The position numbers were made by a program, and so were the translations under genes. Source: Demequina flava (GTDB taxonomy: Bacteria > Actinomycetota > Actinomycetes > Actinomycetales > Demequinaceae). Taken from it: a stretch of 64,000 bases of DNA. Within the stretch, counting starts at the first letter, position 1, and each line of letters begins with the position of its first letter. Below, in pieces: positions 46,621 to 55,579 of this stretch. A model generated the notes under the pieces. It ran no database searches and was not told where the DNA came from. It saw only the letters and a list, made by a program, of their open reading frames with translations. Location: assembly GCF_000975035.1 (NCBI RefSeq), contig NZ_BBRA01000001.1, positions 744,001 to 808,000 on the forward strand. The letters are read 5' to 3'.

Positions 46621-47826
46621 ATGACCTCCTCCAGCCGTGTCTCTGCCCGCCTCGGCGCCATTGCGCCGTCTGCCACCCTCGCTGTTGATGCCAAGGCCAA
46701 GGCCCTTAAAGCCGCCGGCCGCCCCGTCATCGGGTTTGGCGCCGGCGAGCCCGACTTCCCGACGCCCGCACACATCGTTGAAGCTGCAGTCGAGGCCGCC
46801 CGCGACCCTAAGAACCACCGCTACACGCCCGCCGGCGGACTCCCCGAACTCAAGCAGGCCATCGCCGCAAAGACGCAGCGCGACTCGGGCTACGAGGTTG
46901 ATCCCGCTCACGTGCTCGTCACCAACGGTGGCAAGCAGGCGGTCTTCCAGGCGTTCGCCGCGATCCTCGATCCGGGCGATGAGGTCATCCTGCCCGCGCC
47001 GTACTGGACCACCTACCCCGAGGCGATTGGCCTCACCGGCGCCACGACCGTCGAGGTCTTTGCCGGAGCCGAGCAGGAGTACCTCGTCACGGTGGAGCAG
47101 CTCGAGGCCGCTCGTACCGAGAACACCAAGGCTCTGCTGTTCTGCTCGCCGTCCAACCCCACCGGTTCGGTCTACTCCGCGGAGCAGACCAAGGCGATCG
47201 GCGAGTGGGCCCTTGAGCACGGCATCTGGGTCATCACCGATGAGATCTACGAGCACCTCTTGTACGACGACGCGCAGTTCACGCCGATCCTGCGTGAGGT
47301 CCCGGCGCTGGCTGACACCACCCTGGTCCTCAACGGCGTCGCCAAGACGTTCGCAATGACCGGTTGGCGCGTGGGCTGGATGAGCGGCCCCCAGGATGTC
47401 ATCAAGGCGGCGACAAACTTCCAGTCGCACCTGACCAGCAACGTGGCCAACGTGTCGCAGCGCGCCGCGATCGCCGCGCTGACCGGCCCCATGGACGAGG
47501 TGCACGCGATGCGTGAGGCCTTCGACCGTCGCCGCCAGACCATGGTGTCGATGCTTCGCGAGATCGAAGGCTTCACCGTGCCGACCCCGCGCGGCGCGTT
47601 CTACGCCTACCCGTCTGTCGAGGGCCTGATCGGCCGCTCGGTGCGTGGACGCGAGATCGGCTCGTCCATTGACTTGGCCGCCGTCATTCTCGAAGAGGCT
47701 GAGGTCGCAGTGGTTCCGGGTGAGGCGTTTGGCCCGTCCGGTTACCTGCGCCTGAGCTACGCATTGGCCGATGCTGACCTCGCCGAGGGTGTAGGCCGCA
47801 TCCAGGCACTGCTTTCGGAGGTCTAA
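46621..47826 (+). CDS. aspC: aspartate aminotransferase-type PLP enzyme (class I/II)
   Basis: This fold-type I aminotransferase has the PLP-lysine region [20 protein letters not shown], with [20 protein letters not shown] near the start and NPTGSVY for substrate binding. The 401-residue length fits aspartate or broad-specificity aminotransferases; specificity is uncertain. I use ATG 46621, not the frame from 46585. It is the usual neighbour of tRNA-Trp-secE in actinobacteria. Confidence 0.9.
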   Translation: MTSSSRVSARLGAIAPSATLAVDAKAKALKAAGRPVIGFGAGEPDFPTPAHIVEAAVEAARDPKNHRYTPAGGLPELKQAIAAKTQRDSGYEVDPAHVLVTNGGKQAVFQAFAAILDPGDEVILPAPYWTTYPEAIGLTGATTVEVFAGAEQEYLVTVEQLEAARTENTKALLFCSPSNPTGSVYSAEQTKAIGEWALEHGIWVITDEIYEHLLYDDAQFTPILREVPALADTTLVLNGVAKTFAMTGWRVGWMSGPQDVIKAATNFQSHLTSNVANVSQRAAIAALTGPMDEVHAMREAFDRRRQTMVSMLREIEGFTVPTPRGAFYAYPSVEGLIGRSVRGREIGSSIDLAAVILEEAEVAVVPGEAFGPSGYLRLSYALADADLAEGVGRIQALLSEV

Positions 47827-47973
47827 GCCCTCCTCGTCTCACCGTTCCTTATGGGGCGGAGTGACGTGCCTGACATGCTGCGACCTCGCTCATCGGCGTG
47901 TTGGCAGCAACGCGCGGCGATTGCGGCGAGCGGCATGTCAGGACTGTCCCGGTCGCGACGAATGCCGTTCCGA

Positions 47974-47983
47974 GGGCCGATGC
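47974..47983. repeat. dispersed GGGCCGATGC word
   Basis: GAGGGCCGATGCTCG in the aminotransferase-ABC gap; exact core. An inverted repeat CCTGACATGC/GCATGTCAGG (47871-47880 and 47933-47942) is also in this gap. Confidence 0.7.
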
Positions 47984-48038
47984 TCGCTCATCCTGGCGGC
48001 GGACGTACAAGTGGGGTGCGCCGACTAGCCTCGTACCC

Positions 48039-48896
48039 ATGAACGATGTTGCAGTCCAGGTTTCCGGCCTGATCAAGTCCTACGGCGGCGTGCGCGCCGT
48101 CGACGAACTCGACCTCACCATCAAGCGCGGCGAGATCTTCGCGCTGTTGGGGCCCAACGGGGCCGGTAAGTCCACGACGGTCGAGATCCTTGAGGGCTTC
48201 CGCGGCAGGGACGCGGGTGACGTCACGGTGCTAGGCATCGACCCCGTGATGGCGACGCGGTCGTGGCGCGAGAAGGTTGGCGTGATGTTGCAGTCGACAT
48301 CCCCAAGATCGTTTCTCACGGCCCGCGAGGCACTCACGCACGCCGCACGGCTGTACTCCAACCCCCGTGACGTGGACGACATGCTCAACGCGGTCGGTCT
48401 CATGGACAAGGCTGAAGAGAAGCCGCAAGAGCTCTCCGGAGGGCAACGCCGCCGCCTCGATGTCGCCACCGCCCTCATTGGCCAACCGGAGTTGGTCTTC
48501 CTGGACGAGCCCACAACCGGGTTTGATCCCGAAGCGCGGCGCCAGTTCTGGGGCTTGGTGGAGTCGATTGCGGCAGACGGCACCACCGTGCTGCTGACCA
48601 CCCACTACTTGGATGAGGCAGACCACCTCGCCGACCGGATCGGCATCATCTCGGCAGGACAACTTGTCGCGCTCGACACCCCGGAAGGCCTGCGTCAGCG
48701 AGCCACCGGCGCGCGAGTCTCCTGGCGAGAGGCAGGTGCAACCCATGCGGAGACCACCGAGACCCCCACTGCGTTCCTGCGCAATCTCCTCGCTCAGCAC
48801 GAGGGCGAGATTGACCGCCTCGAGGTCACCCACCCCAGCCTCGAAGACGTCTACCTCGACCTGATCGCCACCCCTGAAGCGGAGGCGGACGCATGA
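48039..48896 (+). CDS. ABC exporter ATP-binding protein
   Basis: It energises the permease encoded next to it. Walker A is GPNGAGKST, the signature LSGGQRRRLDVATAL and Walker B LVFLDEPTTGFD; the C-terminal DUF4162-like tail follows. I chose ATG 48039, with TAGCCT seven bases before it (a leaderless pattern), in place of the frame from 47898 that crosses the gap. It overlaps the permease by four bases. Confidence 0.92.
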   Translation: MNDVAVQVSGLIKSYGGVRAVDELDLTIKRGEIFALLGPNGAGKSTTVEILEGFRGRDAGDVTVLGIDPVMATRSWREKVGVMLQSTSPRSFLTAREALTHAARLYSNPRDVDDMLNAVGLMDKAEEKPQELSGGQRRRLDVATALIGQPELVFLDEPTTGFDPEARRQFWGLVESIAADGTTVLLTTHYLDEADHLADRIGIISAGQLVALDTPEGLRQRATGARVSWREAGATHAETTETPTAFLRNLLAQHEGEIDRLEVTHPSLEDVYLDLIATPEAEADA

Positions 48897-49714
48897 GCAC
48901 CGCGGCCGCTCAAGCGCCCTCGTGGTGGTCGATGACCGTTGATCGCACGCGAGTCGAACTGAAGGAGTTCCTCCGCTCACGCGAGCAGATGATCTTCATC
49001 TTCTTCTTCCCGATGATGCTGCTCGCGCTGTTCGGCGCGATCTTCAACACCGACGACCTCTACGGCACCGGCGTCTCGTTTGGACAGTACTTCTTGGCGG
49101 GCATGATCGCGTCGGGAATCCTCAACACGGGCTTCCAGTCGCTGGCGATATCCATCTCGATCGACCGGTCCGAGGACGTCCTCAAGCGCATCCACGCCAC
49201 GCCCCTGCCTCCGACCGCCTACTTCACCGGCAAAATCATCCAGGTGCTGATCGTGTCGATCGTCCAGGTCGCACTCCTGGTCGCCATGGGCGTATTTCTG
49301 TTCGACGTGGAGCTCCCGACGGACGCGGGCACCTGGGTGACCTTCACGTGGGTCTTCGTGATCGGGCTCGCGGCGTCGACGGCGTGGGGCATTGCCACCT
49401 CGTCGCTACTACGCAACGGCAAGGCAGCATCGGCCCTGCTCACCCCGATAGTGCTGGCACTGCAATTCACCTCGGGAGTGTTCTTCGTCTTCACGGAACT
49501 GCCAGTGTGGATCCAGAACATCGCGCAGATTTTCCCGCTGAAGTGGCTCGCTCAGGGCATGCGCTCGGTGTTCCTGCCCGAGTCCTTTGAGGCGGCTGAG
49601 GCTACCGGTTCATGGCAGTTGCCGATGGTGGCCATCATGCTGAGCGTCTGGCTCGTCGCCGGGTTGATCATCTCCGCCAAGACTTTTCGCTGGCTACGCG
49701 TGGAAGACCGTTGA
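48893..49714 (+). CDS. ABC-2 type exporter permease
   Basis: A 273-residue integral membrane protein with about six helices (e.g. MIFIFFFPMMLLALFGAIF and VFVIGLAASTAWGIATSSLL), typical of ABC-2 exporters for drugs, peptides or polymers. Its ATGA overlaps the ATPase stop. Substrate unknown. An in-frame dispersed word occurs at 49427-49436. Confidence 0.9.
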   Translation: MSTAAAQAPSWWSMTVDRTRVELKEFLRSREQMIFIFFFPMMLLALFGAIFNTDDLYGTGVSFGQYFLAGMIASGILNTGFQSLAISISIDRSEDVLKRIHATPLPPTAYFTGKIIQVLIVSIVQVALLVAMGVFLFDVELPTDAGTWVTFTWVFVIGLAASTAWGIATSSLLRNGKAASALLTPIVLALQFTSGVFFVFTELPVWIQNIAQIFPLKWLAQGMRSVFLPESFEAAEATGSWQLPMVAIMLSVWLVAGLIISAKTFRWLRVEDR

Positions 49715-49774
49715 TATGCACGTCTACCAGGGCGTCTGAGTGAGTTCTCAGATTCGTCTCGCCACACTAGTCCG

Positions 49775-50491
49775 ATGACTGCCCCGACCATGCGCGCTGT
49801 CGCGATCGCCGCCGGATTCTTTGGCGTCTCGCTCGTCGTGGCCGGCACCGCGAACGCCATGGCACAGGGTCCTGGGGAGCAGACCGTAGGCGCGGCGATT
49901 CACCTTCCCGTCCCGGAAGTTTCAGTTTCCGCAGCCCCTTCCCCGACCGCTGCGCCCACGGCCACGGAGCCGCCCGTCACGGTCGTCAACACCTCGGAGC
50001 CCTCCCCTGAGCCCATCGAGGTCACGCCAGAGCCGGTGGAGATCACCGCCGACGCCGCTGAGGCTCCCAGGGAGCCACAAGAGAGCGAGGCTCCCGTCGA
50101 GGTGGGGTCGGCGCCCATCGAGTGTTCCGATGAGGGCCGATGCGACGGCAACGACAGCTCGAAGGAAACCGAGCGTTGTGGTCACGTGGATGCGCCTCGT
50201 GTCACCACCGATTGGTCACGAGAGGATCTGCGGGAGGCTGCGGACCAGTGGCGCGAGACGCTCCGAGAACTGCGTGACGACTGCAGCCACCTGGTCGCCA
50301 GCCTGCCCTCCTCCGACGACCTCACGGCGACGTGGAAGGCTCTCATCGAGTCAGCCACCGACAGCGATACGTGGGATGACGGCCAGTGGCGCGGCAACGA
50401 CGGTGACTGGGACGATGGCCAGTGGCATGGCAACGACGGCGACTGGGACGACGGGCAATGGCGCGACGACACCGGAGACTGGGACAACTAG
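49775..50491 (+). CDS. secreted protein with WDDGQW repeats
   Basis: Not a named family. Residues 1-30 are a signal peptide (hydrophobic AVAIAAGFFGVSLVVAGTAN with ANA/AMA cleavage). A Pro/Thr/Glu-rich linker of about 80 residues is followed by a short domain with four cysteines (IECSDEGRCDG, ERCGHVD, RDDCSHLV) and an amphipathic helix. The last about 40 residues repeat TWDDGQWRGNDGD-type units. It precedes the two-component genes; a role in sensing at the cell surface is a guess. Confidence 0.75.
   Translation: MTAPTMRAVAIAAGFFGVSLVVAGTANAMAQGPGEQTVGAAIHLPVPEVSVSAAPSPTAAPTATEPPVTVVNTSEPSPEPIEVTPEPVEITADAAEAPREPQESEAPVEVGSAPIECSDEGRCDGNDSSKETERCGHVDAPRVTTDWSREDLREAADQWRETLRELRDDCSHLVASLPSSDDLTATWKALIESATDSDTWDDGQWRGNDGDWDDGQWHGNDGDWDDGQWRDDTGDWDN
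50372..50488 (+). repeat. 36-bp tandem repeat within a coding region
   Basis: Three units of 36 bases (50372, 50408 and 50444) and a partial fourth encode DWDDGQWxGNDG. The copies differ at synonymous and a few other sites, so the repeat is not brand new. Confidence 0.85.
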
Positions 50492-50580
50492 TCGCTATTT
50501 GGTCGGCGCAAGGCTCGAAACCGGTTGGGGGTTGTGGTGTCACCCCAGCCCGGGGGCGCTAGCGTGAGGCCAAGACTGGC

Positions 50581-52026
50581 GTGGAGGCCCTCATTACACA
50601 CATCGTGGACACCATGACGACAGCGGCGCGGCGCATGACGGTGCGCGCCCGCTTGTTGGTGTACCTCCTTGTGCTCACTGCAGCTGCGCTCATCATCGCT
50701 GGCTTCACCGCATTCGCCATCGAACGTGGACGGATCGATAGCCAGATCACCGAGGACCTCGCTCTGAGAACGGAGGCGTTCACGGAGCTGGCGAACGGGG
50801 ACGATCCGTCAACGGGAGAGCCTTTCGCGACCGCAGACGACCTCATGCGCGAGGCCATGATTCGAGTCGTGGCCAGCCCCACCGAGTCCGCCGTCGCACA
50901 CGTCGGCACCACCGCCCGGTACGTCCCCTCCGCACCATCGCGCCTGCGCCTGGAGGACGACCCGGAACTGCTCGAGGCCGCGTCCGAGAACGCCACCGAA
51001 GAGGTCGTAGTCCGGGCGGTGACGACCGACATGGCCGACTATCGGTACGCCGCGGTCCCGATCATCGCGCCCGACGGGTCCGAAGCGGGGGTTTTCACGA
51101 TCGCCACGGACCGCGGGGCGCTCCAAGCGAACCTGAGCGAGACTTTCAGGCTGTACGCACTGGTCGCCTCGCTCGCGCTCGTCATCATTGGCGTCATCGC
51201 ATGGACCACCGTGGGCCGCACCCTCCACCCCATCGGTGTCCTCGAAACCCGCACCCGTCGCATCTCCGAGCACGACCTATCGGAGCGCATCCCGGTACAG
51301 GGCCACGATGACCTCGCCCGCTTGACGGCGACGTTCAACGGCATGCTCGACCGCCTCGAGGGTGCCTTCGATGACCAGCGGCGGCTTCTCGACGACGCCT
51401 CGCATGAGCTCCGTACTCCCCTGGCAATCATGCGCACCAATCTCGAGCTGCTCGAGCCTCGCGACCCGGACGAGATTGTCCGCGTCCAGCGCGAGCTCCT
51501 CGAGGAGGTGTCGATGATGTCCCGCCTCGTTGACGACCTCGTCACGTTGGCGAAGTCTGATCGCCCCGAGTTCGTGCTGCGCAGCCCAGAGAGCTTGCTC
51601 GACCTCACGCGTTCGACATACACGCGTGCAAGCGCGCTCGGAGAGCGCGACTGGCGCGTCGAAGCCGCCGGTGACGCCACCGTCGTCGTGGACGGCCAGC
51701 GCCTCACCCAGGCGTGGTTGCAGCTCGCGGCCAATGCAGTGAAGTTCTCCGAGCCTGACTCCACGATCTGGATTGGCTCGTCGGTGACCGCGTCCCACAT
51801 ACGCATCTGGGTGCGCGACCAGGGCATCGGTATTGCGCCGGAGGAACAAACGCGGGTCCTGGAACGCTTCCATCGGGTAGACCCTGATGCAGAGGGCGCT
51901 GGTCTGGGACTGACCATCGTCGCGGCGATTGCGGCCGCCCACGGCGGACGCCTCGAACTGGACTCCGCATTGGGGACCGGCTCTCAATTCACTATCGTGC
52001 TACCCAACGACGGAGGTGCGTCATGA
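50581..52026 (+). CDS. sensor histidine kinase (OmpR partner)
   Basis: An EnvZ/HisKA-type sensor. Membrane helices at about 22-46 and 190-210 flank an extracytoplasmic region of about 140 residues; HAMP, HisKA with His275 (ASHELRTPL), then N box LAANAVKFS, G1 DQGIGI and G2 GAGLGLT follow. The start may be GTG 50581 or ATG 50614 or 50635. It overlaps the regulator by four bases. Confidence 0.9.
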   Translation: MEALITHIVDTMTTAARRMTVRARLLVYLLVLTAAALIIAGFTAFAIERGRIDSQITEDLALRTEAFTELANGDDPSTGEPFATADDLMREAMIRVVASPTESAVAHVGTTARYVPSAPSRLRLEDDPELLEAASENATEEVVVRAVTTDMADYRYAAVPIIAPDGSEAGVFTIATDRGALQANLSETFRLYALVASLALVIIGVIAWTTVGRTLHPIGVLETRTRRISEHDLSERIPVQGHDDLARLTATFNGMLDRLEGAFDDQRRLLDDASHELRTPLAIMRTNLELLEPRDPDEIVRVQRELLEEVSMMSRLVDDLVTLAKSDRPEFVLRSPESLLDLTRSTYTRASALGERDWRVEAAGDATVVVDGQRLTQAWLQLAANAVKFSEPDSTIWIGSSVTASHIRIWVRDQGIGIAPEEQTRVLERFHRVDPDAEGAGLGLTIVAAIAAAHGGRLELDSALGTGSQFTIVLPNDGGAS

Positions 52027-52682
52027 TTCACATGTTGCTGGTGGAAGACGAGGACAAGCTCGTCGCCTCGCTCATTCAAGGCTTGAGAACCGCCGACATC
52101 GAGGTCGACGCGGTCCGTACTGGCCGCGAAGGGCTCGAACGCGCCACAGCCGGCGATTACGACATCATGGTGCTCGACATCGGCTTGCCCGATCAGGAGG
52201 GCTTCACGGTCTTGCGCAAACTCCGCGCAACGGGCTCCGAACTTCCGGTCATCATCCTCACGGCCCGTAGCTCCGCCGAGGACACCGTGCGCGGCCTCGA
52301 AAAGGGCGCGGACGACTACATGGCCAAGCCCTTCTCCTTCGACGAGTTGGTCGCCCGCATCAAGTTGCGCGCCCGTCCCGCCGACGACGACGCGGCCCCC
52401 GCGGGCGTCATCCGCGTAGGGTCATGCGACCTCGATCCCACCGCCCGCACACTCACGTGCAACGGCCACGAGGTCCCGCTGAGTCCGCGTGAATTCCAGC
52501 TGGCCCAACTGCTGATGGAGCGCGGCGGAGAGGTCGTGCCGCGCAACGTGGCGCTCGACCACGTGTGGGGATCGGCCACCCGCGACAACGTCCTCGACGT
52601 CTACATCCGCTACCTGCGCTCGCACCTGGGCACCGACGCCATCGAGACGGTGCGCGGCGTCGGCTACCGCTTCGTAGGGTGA
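52023..52682 (+). CDS. OmpR/PhoB-family response regulator
   Basis: Receiver domain with phospho-acceptor Asp52 (VLDIGLPD), conserved Lys in YMAKPF and a winged-helix DNA-binding domain (LDVYIRYLRSHLGTD). 219 residues, normal length. Its partner kinase is encoded upstream with an ATGA overlap. Confidence 0.93.
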   Translation: MIHMLLVEDEDKLVASLIQGLRTADIEVDAVRTGREGLERATAGDYDIMVLDIGLPDQEGFTVLRKLRATGSELPVIILTARSSAEDTVRGLEKGADDYMAKPFSFDELVARIKLRARPADDDAAPAGVIRVGSCDLDPTARTLTCNGHEVPLSPREFQLAQLLMERGGEVVPRNVALDHVWGSATRDNVLDVYIRYLRSHLGTDAIETVRGVGYRFVG

Positions 52683-52700
52683 CGTACACGCGGTCCTGAA

Positions 52701-52715
52701 CCCGAGCATCGGCCG
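52701..52715. repeat. variant dispersed word
   Basis: CCCGAGCATCGGCCG differs from the core by one base (final G). It lies in the 77-base gap between the two kinase/regulator pairs. Confidence 0.55.
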
Positions 52716-52759
52716 TAGGAACGATGCGGCGGTCGCCGTAGCGCCCTAGCCTTAAGCGC

Positions 52760-54031
52760 ATGGATGTCAAAGGACCCCGGTGGTCCGATGTTGCGGTGGC
52801 GGCCGCGCTGCTGGTGTTAAGCCTGCTGTGGAGTGCCTCGGCGGTGTCGTTCCAAGCGCTCGACTACCGGCCCATGGACGTTCTGGGCTGGAGCCTCATC
52901 GCGGTCGTCGTCGCGCCCCTGATGTGGCGCCAGCGCTACCCACGAGCGGTGTTGTGGATCATCTTCGCCGCCTGGATGGTGTTTGCGGGCCTGGGCTACG
53001 AAGCAACGCCGGCCATGCTCGCGCTGTTCGTCGCGATTTATGGCGTCGCCGCGTACCTCCCGCGGGCGGTTGCGATTCGCCACACCGCCGTGATGCTCGG
53101 GCTCATGATCAGTTGGACGGCGCTCGGAATCGTCACGCTTGAGTCCGTGAGCCCGTGGGCCCTGATCAGTGAGTTTGTGGGCGTCTTGGTGCCCTTCCTG
53201 CTCGGGTCCACCGATCGCAAGCGCCGGCAGCGGCTGGGGGAACTCGAAGTTGCCCATGCGCGGCGCGAACAGGCCGAGTTTGAGGCTGCGACCGATGCGG
53301 TGCGCGCCGAGCGAGCGCGCATCGCCCGCGAACTCCACGACGTCGTGGCACACGAGATCACGGTGATGACGCTTCAAGCCGAGGGCGCTCGGCGGCGGGT
53401 TCGCGATGAGCCGGAGGTTTCCGAAGCACTGTCGACGATTGCCGCATCGGGGCGCCGCGGCCTCGACGAGATGCAGCGCATGATTCGGGTCCTGCGTGCC
53501 TCAGAACAAGAGGCAACCGAGCGCGCCGATCACGACAAGGTGGTCGCCGGGAATCAGGGCGCAATGCGAGCGCCGATGCGCGATGAGTTGGCACCGATGC
53601 CATCGCTGGCAGCGCTCCCGGCCCTCGTGGAGCAAGTGCGCGACTCGGGGGTGGCCGTGACGCTCGAGGTCTCCGGCTCGGCCCACGTCCCCGCAGGCGT
53701 GGAACTCAGCGCATACCGAATCGTGCAAGAGGCCCTCACAAACACGCTCAAGCACGCGGGGCCCGGAGCGGAGGTGTCGGTCACGGTGAATAGGACGGCC
53801 GATGCCGTGCGCATCTCGGTCGAAGACCGTGGGGGTAGCGGTGGTTCAGAACGCCCGCGTGCGATGGGCGGTCAGGGACTGACGGGCATGGCCGAACGCG
53901 TCCAGGCGCTGGGCGGCTCCCTGCAGCACGGGCCGCGCGCTGGCGGTGGCTTCCAAGTTCACGCTGTGCTGCCCTCCAGCGATGACCAAATTACGTCCGC
54001 CGCGAGCGCGGCATCGAAGGAGGACCTGTGA
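52760..54031 (+). CDS. NarL-type sensor histidine kinase
   Basis: Five or six hydrophobic helices at residues about 10-150, then a coiled coil and the HisKA_3 box with His193 (ARELHDVVAHEI). The ATPase part has EALTNTLKHA and GGQGLTGMAERV motifs. TAGCCT at 52747-52752, seven bases before the ATG, fits a leaderless start. It overlaps its regulator by four bases. Confidence 0.92.
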   Translation: MDVKGPRWSDVAVAAALLVLSLLWSASAVSFQALDYRPMDVLGWSLIAVVVAPLMWRQRYPRAVLWIIFAAWMVFAGLGYEATPAMLALFVAIYGVAAYLPRAVAIRHTAVMLGLMISWTALGIVTLESVSPWALISEFVGVLVPFLLGSTDRKRRQRLGELEVAHARREQAEFEAATDAVRAERARIARELHDVVAHEITVMTLQAEGARRRVRDEPEVSEALSTIAASGRRGLDEMQRMIRVLRASEQEATERADHDKVVAGNQGAMRAPMRDELAPMPSLAALPALVEQVRDSGVAVTLEVSGSAHVPAGVELSAYRIVQEALTNTLKHAGPGAEVSVTVNRTADAVRISVEDRGGSGGSERPRAMGGQGLTGMAERVQALGGSLQHGPRAGGGFQVHAVLPSSDDQITSAASAASKEDL

Positions 54032-54699
54032 TCACGGTGGCGCTGGTGGATGACCAGGCGATGGTGCGCGTGGGATTGCGCATGATCTTGGAGGCCGAGC
54101 CCGACATCGAGGTGCGCGCTGAAGCCTCCGACGGGTCAGAGGCGCTGGCGATGGTCAGGGACCACGCGCCGGACGTCGTGCTCATGGATGTCCGTATGCC
54201 CGGAATGGACGGACTGGCCGCGACTCGCGAGGTGTTGGCGGCCAGCCCGGACACACACATCGTGATCCTCACCACCTTCGACGACGACGAGTACGTCTAC
54301 GAGGCCCTCAAGGCCGGTGCCTCCGGATTCTTACTCAAGAGTGCGGAGGGCGATGCCCTGATCGACGCCGTGCGGGTGATCGCATCGGGCGAGGCTCTGC
54401 TTGCTCCCGAGGTGACGCGGCGCGTGATCGAGCGTTTCGCCGCTGCGGACATCCCAGCTGACCCCGACGAACACGTGCCGTCACCCGAGGCGATTGGCGA
54501 TCTGTCCGAGCGCGAGGTCGAGGTGCTGCAGCTCATGTCCCGGGGGATGTCGAACCAAGAGATCGCGCAGGAACTGTGGGTTTCGGCCACCACCGTCAAG
54601 ACTCACGTCAGCCACATTCTGACCAAGCTCGGCGTCCGTGATCGAGTTCAAGCCGTCGTCGAGGCCTACGACTCGGGAATTGTGGTTCCACGCGGGTGA
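54028..54699 (+). CDS. NarL/LuxR-family response regulator
   Basis: Receiver with Asp54 (VLMDVRMPGM) and C-terminal LuxR helix-turn-helix (LSEREVEVLQLMSRGMSNQE). 223 residues. Proposed to control the ABC exporter encoded 133 bases downstream (inference from position). Confidence 0.93.
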   Translation: MITVALVDDQAMVRVGLRMILEAEPDIEVRAEASDGSEALAMVRDHAPDVVLMDVRMPGMDGLAATREVLAASPDTHIVILTTFDDDEYVYEALKAGASGFLLKSAEGDALIDAVRVIASGEALLAPEVTRRVIERFAAADIPADPDEHVPSPEAIGDLSEREVEVLQLMSRGMSNQEIAQELWVSATTVKTHVSHILTKLGVRDRVQAVVEAYDSGIVVPRG

Positions 54700-54832
54700 G
54701 GCGCCCCATTGCGGGTCATCCCTGAGGAGGGTTCCGCACAACCGTCCTTGAGAACGATTCCCTTACGTGCCGCATTCTTGGCAGACTGTTCCCCGTTCCG
54801 ACTTCCCTGCCCTGTTCTGGAGAGGCCCCATC

Positions 54833-55576
54833 ATGACGACCACCGAAGTCCCCGCGCTCGCGGCGACCATGCGCGACGGATTCAAGGACTACGGCACCGG
54901 CGAGGCTGCGGTCCGTGCCCTTGACGGCATCAACGTCGACATTGCACGCAGCGAGTTCACGGCGATCATGGGCCCCTCGGGCTCCGGAAAGTCAACCCTG
55001 CTGCACACGCTCGCCGGGCTGGACGGGCTGTCCGCCGGCTCCTCGACCATCGCAGACACCACCATCACGAGCCTGTCCGAGGCGCAGATCACCGAGGTCC
55101 GCCGCAAGTACATCGGCTTCGTGTTCCAGTCCTTCAACCTGATCCCCTCACTGAACGCGCGCGAGAACATCACGCTGCCGCTGGACATCTCCGGCACCAA
55201 GGTCGACCCCGAGTGGTTCGACAACATCATCGGAATCTTGGGACTGGGAGAGCGCCTCACCCACCTCCCCGCAGAGCTCTCCGGCGGCCAGCAGCAGCGC
55301 GTAGCGGTCGCCCGCGCCCTCGTGGCCCGCCCCGAGATCATCTTTGCCGATGAGCCGTCCGGAAACCTGGACTCCAAGTCGGGCTCTGAGCTCCTCGCCT
55401 TCATGCAAAGCGCCGTCAAGGACTTCGGGCAGACCATCGTCATGGTGACCCACGACCCCACCGCCGCCGCATACGCCGACCGCATCCTCTTCCTCGAGGA
55501 CGGCCAGATCGTCGACGAAATGCGTGAGCCCACTGCTGACCGCGTGCTCGACCGCATGAAGCAGATGGGGCACTGA
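54833..55576 (+). CDS. MacB-type ABC exporter ATP-binding protein
   Basis: Walker A GPSGSGKST, signature LSGGQQQRVAVARAL and Walker B IIFADEPSGNLD mark a MacB/LolD/SalX-class ATPase. I use ATG 54833 with GGAGAGG upstream; an upstream frame from 54767 is weaker. 247 residues. The permease starts four bases after the stop. Confidence 0.93.
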   Translation: MTTTEVPALAATMRDGFKDYGTGEAAVRALDGINVDIARSEFTAIMGPSGSGKSTLLHTLAGLDGLSAGSSTIADTTITSLSEAQITEVRRKYIGFVFQSFNLIPSLNARENITLPLDISGTKVDPEWFDNIIGILGLGERLTHLPAELSGGQQQRVAVARALVARPEIIFADEPSGNLDSKSGSELLAFMQSAVKDFGQTIVMVTHDPTAAAYADRILFLEDGQIVDEMREPTADRVLDRMKQMGH

Positions 55577-55579
55577 TCG

